In this document: positions 59,981-64,000 of the stretch, in pieces | How positions within the stretch are numbered: the stretch's first letter is position 1 | Layout: each line of letters starts with the position of its first letter | DNA from: Acanthopleuribacter pedis | GTDB taxonomy: Bacteria > Acidobacteriota > Holophagae > Acanthopleuribacterales > Acanthopleuribacteraceae | Reading direction: 5' to 3' | Length of the DNA stretch: 64,000 nt | Assembly (NCBI RefSeq): GCF_017377855.1 | Contig: NZ_JAFREP010000032.1 | Coordinates: 56,467-120,466, forward strand | The notes under the pieces: generated by a model | Database searches by the model: none | What the model was told of the DNA's origin: nothing | Seen by the model: only the letters and a program-made list of their open reading frames with translations | Made by a program: the position numbers and the translations under genes

Positions 59981-62206
59981 TTAGTTGATTTTGATCAAAG
60001 CACCGGAAATCTCGTGAACACCGATGGCGGCCGACGAAATTTTGACGCCGCCGACTTCGATCCCCGAGGATTTGATCGTGATGTTGTTGACGCCGACCCC
60101 CAGGGTCAGCTCCTTGTTGGCAATGATTTGTATCTTGTCGCCCGACACATACACCTGTTTGTTGCCAACCATATCGATGTGTTTGGTAGCGGTGAGCTTC
60201 ATGGAATCGCCGGCACCGACATTCACGTCTTTCGAATTGGCTTTAATGTTGATGTCACCGGTTTTGGCGGTCGCGTTCATGTCGCCCGTGTTCACATCAA
60301 TGATATTGTCACCGGTTTTCACTTCCAGCTTGGCGTCACCGGCATTGACGGTCACCTTGCGGTCCCCGGTCAAGACGTTGAGGATGTCGTCACCGGTGTT
60401 GATGTTGTGGGTGCGGTCGCCACTGTAAATGGTCTGGGTTTCATCGCCGTTGAGCACATCGACCCAGTGTTCATTCTCAATGGTGACGAATTTGTCGCGA
60501 CCGGTGTATTCGCTGTAGTCTTCCTCGATGACACCGACCATTTTGGATTTCATCACGGTTTCATAGGACCAATTGTCCACGAAAATGGATTTGTCGTTGT
60601 AAACCAAGGTATCCATGTTGTTGTCGACCAAAATCATTTTGTCGTTGTGGACGGTGGTGGTCATGTTGTGGTTCACGGTGATGGTTTTATCGTTGAGCAC
60701 CAAGGTGTTCATGTTCTTTTGCGCACGGATGTCAATGAGTTCCTTGCCGTCCTCGTCGTCGAACATGATGTGGTTGTCTTTGATGGTTTTAATAATGTTC
60801 TGCCACTTATTGGCCGGTTTCAGTGGGCAGGCGTTGAAGTCGTTGTAAACGCGGCCGACCACAATCGGGTGATCGACGTTGCCGTCCATGAAGGCGACCA
60901 GCACCTCGTGACCGATGCGTGGAATCCACTGGATGCCGTAATCTTTGCCGGCGTACCCGTTGGAGACGCGCAACCAAATGGAGGAACGGTCGTTTTTGGG
61001 GCCCTCGCGATCCCAGTGAAACTGAATTTTGCAACGACCCAAATCGTCGAGATAAACCTCGGCACCGGCGGGACCGGTCACGGTGGCGGCTTGCAGGCCG
61101 TACACCTTGGGTGCCTTGTTTTTGCGTTCGGGGCGGTACTTCAGTTTGACGGGATAGCAGCGGAATCTGTTGTGGTAGTGGCCTTGCTCCATGGTGATGT
61201 GGAGTTCGGTGAGCATCCACTTGGCGTTAAATTCGTCGCGGAAGTGACGCTCCATGGTGAAGCAGTAACCCACCTCGAAGGAACGGCAGGCACTTTCGCC
61301 GTAACCGAACTTGTTGGCCGACTCCTCGGCTTCTTTGCGCAGCGGTTTGTAGAAGCCGATGTTGCCTGAGTTTTTGTAGTTCAGCGAGTGTTCGTAGTTT
61401 TCGTAACTGCTGAAAAAGGGTTTGCTGCTGTCGGTTTCGTTTTCCATCAAATTGGTTTGCGAGGTTTCGCTGTTGTAATCCGTTAGGGAAAACAGGCCGG
61501 TGCTGACCTGCTCTTGGTAGGCGAAATGGAAAACGTGTTCGGCGTCGGCGCTGCCCACCGTTTGCTGCATTTCTTCCAGTTCGTGGTAGCGCGCGGTGGC
61601 GATGGGTGCGCAATCGGGATGGCCGCCGGGGTAGTTGGCAAACACAACTTCTTGTTTTTTGTGGTCGAAGAAAAAGCAAATGCCGTCTTCTTGACAAAGG
61701 CGCGAGATGAAGTTGTAACTGGTTTCTTCGTATTGAAGGCAGTAATCGCGCGTGGGCGGGGTGGCCTGGAGGTTCCAAGCGTGTTTGATGCCCAATTCAT
61801 CGAGGCACTCGCTCACAATGTCCTTGGAATTTTTGTCCTGAAACACCTTGGAAGAGGTTTTTTTGGTGGAGAGCCACAGATCGGGACGAATCTCGATGAG
61901 GTATTTGTATTCTTTAATGGTGGAGGCGTCGACATCACCGTGACGGGTTCGTGCCTGCGCAAAGCCGGTAATGATCCCACTGAAAAAGCGTTCGCCGGCA
62001 AGGTTCTCGCCGCAATTGTACTTAATTTTGCCGGTGGCGTGGATCATGTCCTCGTAGGTGAGTTCCTTGTTTTCGGAGGTCGCTTCCACCCGAATGAGGA
62101 ACAGGTCGGATATTTTTTCGTGGATTTCTACTTTAAGGATCTTGACTTCATCACCGCCGGGACCCTGCCAAAAAATCTCGTTTTCGTTGTTTTTGAGTGA
62201 CGTCAC
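59981..62206 (-). CDS. vgrG: Type VI secretion spike protein VgrG
   Basis: A 741-aa TssI/VgrG trimeric spike. The N-terminal gp27-like part runs about 1-370 (IRPDLWLSTKKTSSKVFQDK; NFISRLCQEDGICFFFDH). The gp5-like OB-fold follows with the signature DDLGRCKIQFHWDREGPKNDRSSIWLRVSNGYAGKDYGIQWIPRIGHEVLVAF around 390-440. A long beta-helix of short repeats (TGDNIIDVNTGDMNATAKTG) ends near residue 741. No extra effector domain is fused, consistent with cargo being carried by PAAR/Rhs. GTG 62206 is preceded by GAGG with a five-base spacer. The upstream frame from 62251 would lack an RBS. It is the first gene of the cassette. Confidence 0.96.
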   Translation of the reverse strand: MTSLKNNENEIFWQGPGGDEVKILKVEIHEKISDLFLIRVEATSENKELTYEDMIHATGKIKYNCGENLAGERFFSGIITGFAQARTRHGDVDASTIKEYKYLIEIRPDLWLSTKKTSSKVFQDKNSKDIVSECLDELGIKHAWNLQATPPTRDYCLQYEETSYNFISRLCQEDGICFFFDHKKQEVVFANYPGGHPDCAPIATARYHELEEMQQTVGSADAEHVFHFAYQEQVSTGLFSLTDYNSETSQTNLMENETDSSKPFFSSYENYEHSLNYKNSGNIGFYKPLRKEAEESANKFGYGESACRSFEVGYCFTMERHFRDEFNAKWMLTELHITMEQGHYHNRFRCYPVKLKYRPERKNKAPKVYGLQAATVTGPAGAEVYLDDLGRCKIQFHWDREGPKNDRSSIWLRVSNGYAGKDYGIQWIPRIGHEVLVAFMDGNVDHPIVVGRVYNDFNACPLKPANKWQNIIKTIKDNHIMFDDEDGKELIDIRAQKNMNTLVLNDKTITVNHNMTTTVHNDKMILVDNNMDTLVYNDKSIFVDNWSYETVMKSKMVGVIEEDYSEYTGRDKFVTIENEHWVDVLNGDETQTIYSGDRTHNINTGDDILNVLTGDRKVTVNAGDAKLEVKTGDNIIDVNTGDMNATAKTGDINIKANSKDVNVGAGDSMKLTATKHIDMVGNKQVYVSGDKIQIIANKELTLGVGVNNITIKSSGIEVGGVKISSAAIGVHEISGALIKIN

Positions 62207-62327
62207 AACAACCTCTATAAAATATTTTTTTGCGCTGCACGGCCGACACAAAAGAACCGATTAAACGGGGATTGTGGGCGACCTTTGCCGCGTTGAAGGT
62301 ACCTGGTGTGCGAATGGGTTGGTTTTG

Positions 62328-62333
62328 ATTATA
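62328..62333 (-). promoter_or_regulatory. Candidate -10 element of the vgrG cassette
   Basis: A perfect TATAAT on the minus strand lies 122 bases upstream of the vgrG start. No good -35 is present at 16-18 bases, so it may depend on an activator. Confidence 0.35.
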
Positions 62334-62611
62334 GTCCATTCGCCGCCTGAAACGCGCGGTTTTTGTTTAAAGATAAAATCCAAACGAGGCAATTTTTAGA
62401 ACCGCCCCATTCTATTGGGAGGAGAAAAGAGGATTGCCGCGCACCGCCTCCCAAGCGGCATTCACGACAGACAAAAGTCACGCCTTCAGAATACTAGTGT
62501 CAAAGATAACGCAAAAGTTGCGGGAAAAAAGCGGCGGCGGCCATTTCTGCCTGTAAACCCTATAGATATAGGAGCGGGTGCCGGGCGACGTCCCATGGGG
62601 GCCTCGGGTTT

Positions 62612-62824
62612 GGCGGCCGTATCGATTGGGGGTTTATGATTTGTGGGTCTACCCCCGTGGGCAGCCTCCGGTCCGGCGGTCGTATCGATTGGGGGTTTAT
62701 GATTTGGGGGTCTACCCCCGTGGGCAGCCTCCGGTTCGGCGGTCGTATCGATTGGGGGTTTATGATTTGGGGGTCTACCCCCGTGGGCAGCCTCCGGTTC
62801 GGCGGTCGTATCGATTGGGGGTCG
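62612..62824. repeat. 63-bp tandem repeat, about 3.4 copies
   Basis: Units begin at 62612, 62675, 62738 and 62801 with exact 63-base period; the second and third are nearly identical. Each full unit contains GGGGGTCTACCCCC, a self-complementary hairpin. A degenerate partial unit precedes the first. The period equals 21 codons, so frames stay open on both strands, but there is no RBS and no recognisable protein, and I treat it as non-coding. Confidence 0.9.
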
Positions 62825-63153
62825 ACCCGGCGCGCCCCAACCGGGGCCGCACCACCGCATCTCTGGACCATACTTTGAATAAACGCTGGGCGAAGCCCGG
62901 CCACACTGGACGCATCCCACAGGGATGCCATAGGTTAGCCCCGGGTACGACCATTGAAAATGGTCGCACCCTGGGTGTCTGGAGTTCACGGACGGGAAAA
63001 CGCTGAAGGCGTTGACACCCGAATGGCTCCGGGGCAACAACCCCACCAAGATGGAAAAATCATACGGTCGTTTACCCAGGACGAGCGGTTTCGTGCAAAT
63101 GGTTGTAGGGCCGACGCCTTCAGCGTCTACACGACGGGAACTCCCGGGGACCC
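62821..63153. repeat. Long direct repeat, copy A
   Basis: These 333 bases recur almost identically at 63426-63758 (offset 605). Three differences were found in the part I compared most closely. The unit holds several palindromes, for example CGACCATTGAAAATGGTCG. Also present is a ~78-base block (GGAGTTCACGGACGG...CCACCAAGATGG) that has a further partial copy at about 63340-63416. Open frames across it are not credible genes. Confidence 0.9.
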
Positions 63154-63154
63154 A

Positions 63155-63185
63155 GTGCAAATGGTTGTGCTACAACCATTTGCAC
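63155..63185. repeat. 14-bp perfect palindrome in copy A downstream module
   Basis: GTGCAAATGGTTGT-GCT-ACAACCATTTGCAC. The left arm sequence recurs as single-stranded copies at 63093-63106 and at 63698-63711. It occupies the same position as an unrelated palindrome in module B (63759-63791). Confidence 0.85.
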
Positions 63186-63425
63186 GGGGCTGAAATCCAT
63201 GGCGCCTTCAGCGCCACCGGCGGTTGTTCGCCGACGGCTCACGGCGCTAAATCAGGTGTGGCCCCCGCATATGGGTGTGCGCCGGTTCAACCCCCATCCT
63301 GACAAGGCCTTCCCCCCGTTCGACCCCATCCATGCAGCCTGGGGTTCACGGACGGGAAAACGCTGAAGGCGTTGACACCCGAATGGCTCCGGGGCAACAA
63401 CCCCACCAAGATGGACGATTGGGGG

Positions 63426-63758
63426 GTCGACCCGGCGCGCCCCAACCGGGGCCGCACCACCGCATCTCTGGACCATACTTTGAATAAACGCCGGGCGAAG
63501 CCCGGCCACGCTGGACGCATCCTACAGGGATGCCATAGGTTAGCCCCGGGTACGACCATTGAAAATGGTCGCACCCTGGGTGTCTGGAGTTCACGGACGG
63601 GAAAACGCTGAAGGCGTTGACACCCGAATGGCTCCGGGGCAACAACCCCACCAAGATGGAAAAATCATACGGTCGTTTACCCAGGACGAGCGGTTTCGTG
63701 CAAATGGTTGTAGGGCCGACGCCTTCAGCGTCTACACGACGGGAACTCCCGGGGACCC
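63426..63758. repeat. Long direct repeat, copy B
   Basis: Second copy of the 333-base unit at 62821-63153, followed by a homologous but diverged module (63759-63938). Confidence 0.9.
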
Positions 63759-63791
63759 TGGGTAAAGGGTTATTCCATAACCCTTTACCCA
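63759..63791. repeat. 15-bp perfect palindrome in copy B downstream module
   Basis: TGGGTAAAGGGTTAT-TCC-ATAACCCTTTACCCA, followed by GGGCTGAAATCC as in module A. Its stem sequence is unrelated to the module A palindrome although the position and flanks are equivalent. Confidence 0.85.
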
Positions 63792-63906
63792 GGGCTGAAA
63801 TCCGTAAGGCCTTCAGCCAAACCAGTCGTAGTTCGCCGCCGGCTCACGTTTTAAATTAATGGTGGACCCCAATTCACGGTGTGCGCGCCCCGTTGGGGTG
63901 CGCCGG

Positions 63907-64000
63907 TTCAACCCCCATCCTGACAGGGCCTTCCCCGTTCAACCCCCATCCTGACAGGGCCTTCCCCGTTCAACCCCCATCCTGACAGGGCCTTCCCCGT
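63907..64000. repeat. 31-bp tandem repeats running off the window
   Basis: The unit TTCAACCCCCATCCTGACAG plus GGCCTTCCCCG (31 bases) starts at 63907, 63938 and 63969, identical in each copy, and continues past the window end. There are no spacers, so it is not a CRISPR array. A related single unit lies near 63288. Confidence 0.9.

Noticed and set aside
59507..61369. 620-codon plus-strand frame opposite the TPR gene and vgrG
   Set aside because: Shadow of the real minus-strand genes, which have RBS, tight spacing and family motifs.
62486..63160. Open frames on both strands across the 63-bp repeats
   Set aside because: The repeat period of 63 keeps frames open automatically; no RBS, no signal or domain, and the frames run into palindromic repeats.
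63907..64000. CRISPR array
   Set aside because: The 31-bp units are directly adjacent with no spacers, and no cas genes are present.

Overview
The window is a GC-rich (roughly 58-60 %) Gram-negative-type bacterial chromosome segment. It has a complete sucC-sucD/ndk unit, a ribosomal-protein cluster (rplM-rpsI, rpsB, tsf), dxr-rseP, a type VI secretion spike cassette, and very large secreted proteins built from Fn3, PKD, BACON and PPC domains. Acidobacteriota (Holophagae/Acanthopleuribacter-like) is my best guess, and Myxococcota-like lineages are a second option. This is inference from domain style, since no rRNA or other decisive marker is present. No rRNA, tRNA or CRISPR was found.

Layout. 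1-13 kb: a truncated secreted protein with a weak resemblance to FecR domains, succinyl-CoA synthetase, NDP kinase, an M13 metallopeptidase, TrmH-type tRNA methyltransferase, an NYN-domain protein, a nitroreductase, a Cys-rich protein of unknown function, a GNAT acetyltransferase and a cytochrome P450. 13-18 kb (minus strand): tsf, rpsB, rpsI, rplM and a NatAB-like ABC exporter. 19-26 kb (plus strand): polysaccharide deacetylase, PilZ protein, ATP-type phosphofructokinase, dxr and rseP. 26-32 kb: a secreted beta-helix protein, a structured intergenic region that looks like one or two small-RNA genes, and a GAF/sigma-54-type activator. 32.7-50.1 kb: secreted-protein island with two paralogous multidomain proteins (1354 and 1440 aa), a PKD-repeat protein and a secreted glutamine-amidotransferase-like protein, interrupted near 41-42 kb by an AT-richer patch with two small unknown genes. 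50-54 kb: lipoprotein MsrB, a lone RRM protein, a Met/His-rich exported protein and a HEAT-repeat protein. 54.3-62.2 kb (minus strand): vgrG, a TPR protein, a PAAR protein and an Rhs protein with a nuclease-like tip, followed by the HEAT gene. 62.5-64 kb: non-coding tandem and palindromic repeats.

Most notable. (1) The VgrG-TPR-PAAR-Rhs cassette carries a GIY-YIG-like C-terminal toxin tip; the TPR protein is a candidate new loading adaptor and the HEAT protein a candidate immunity protein. (2) The region 28.95-29.35 kb has inward-facing promoters on both strands, hairpins with AGAGGAGA loops (UCUCCUCU on the other strand) and a terminator for each strand. (3) A short inverted-repeat element occurs in two copies, at 10.04 and 42.42 kb, each flanked by a 4-bp YTAG duplication; one insertion lies exactly at a stop codon. 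(4) The repeat region after 62.5 kb contains long perfect palindromes whose stem sequences differ between otherwise similar modules. (5) The paralogous secreted giants share promoter, leader and start sequences and differ mainly by one inserted Ig-like domain.
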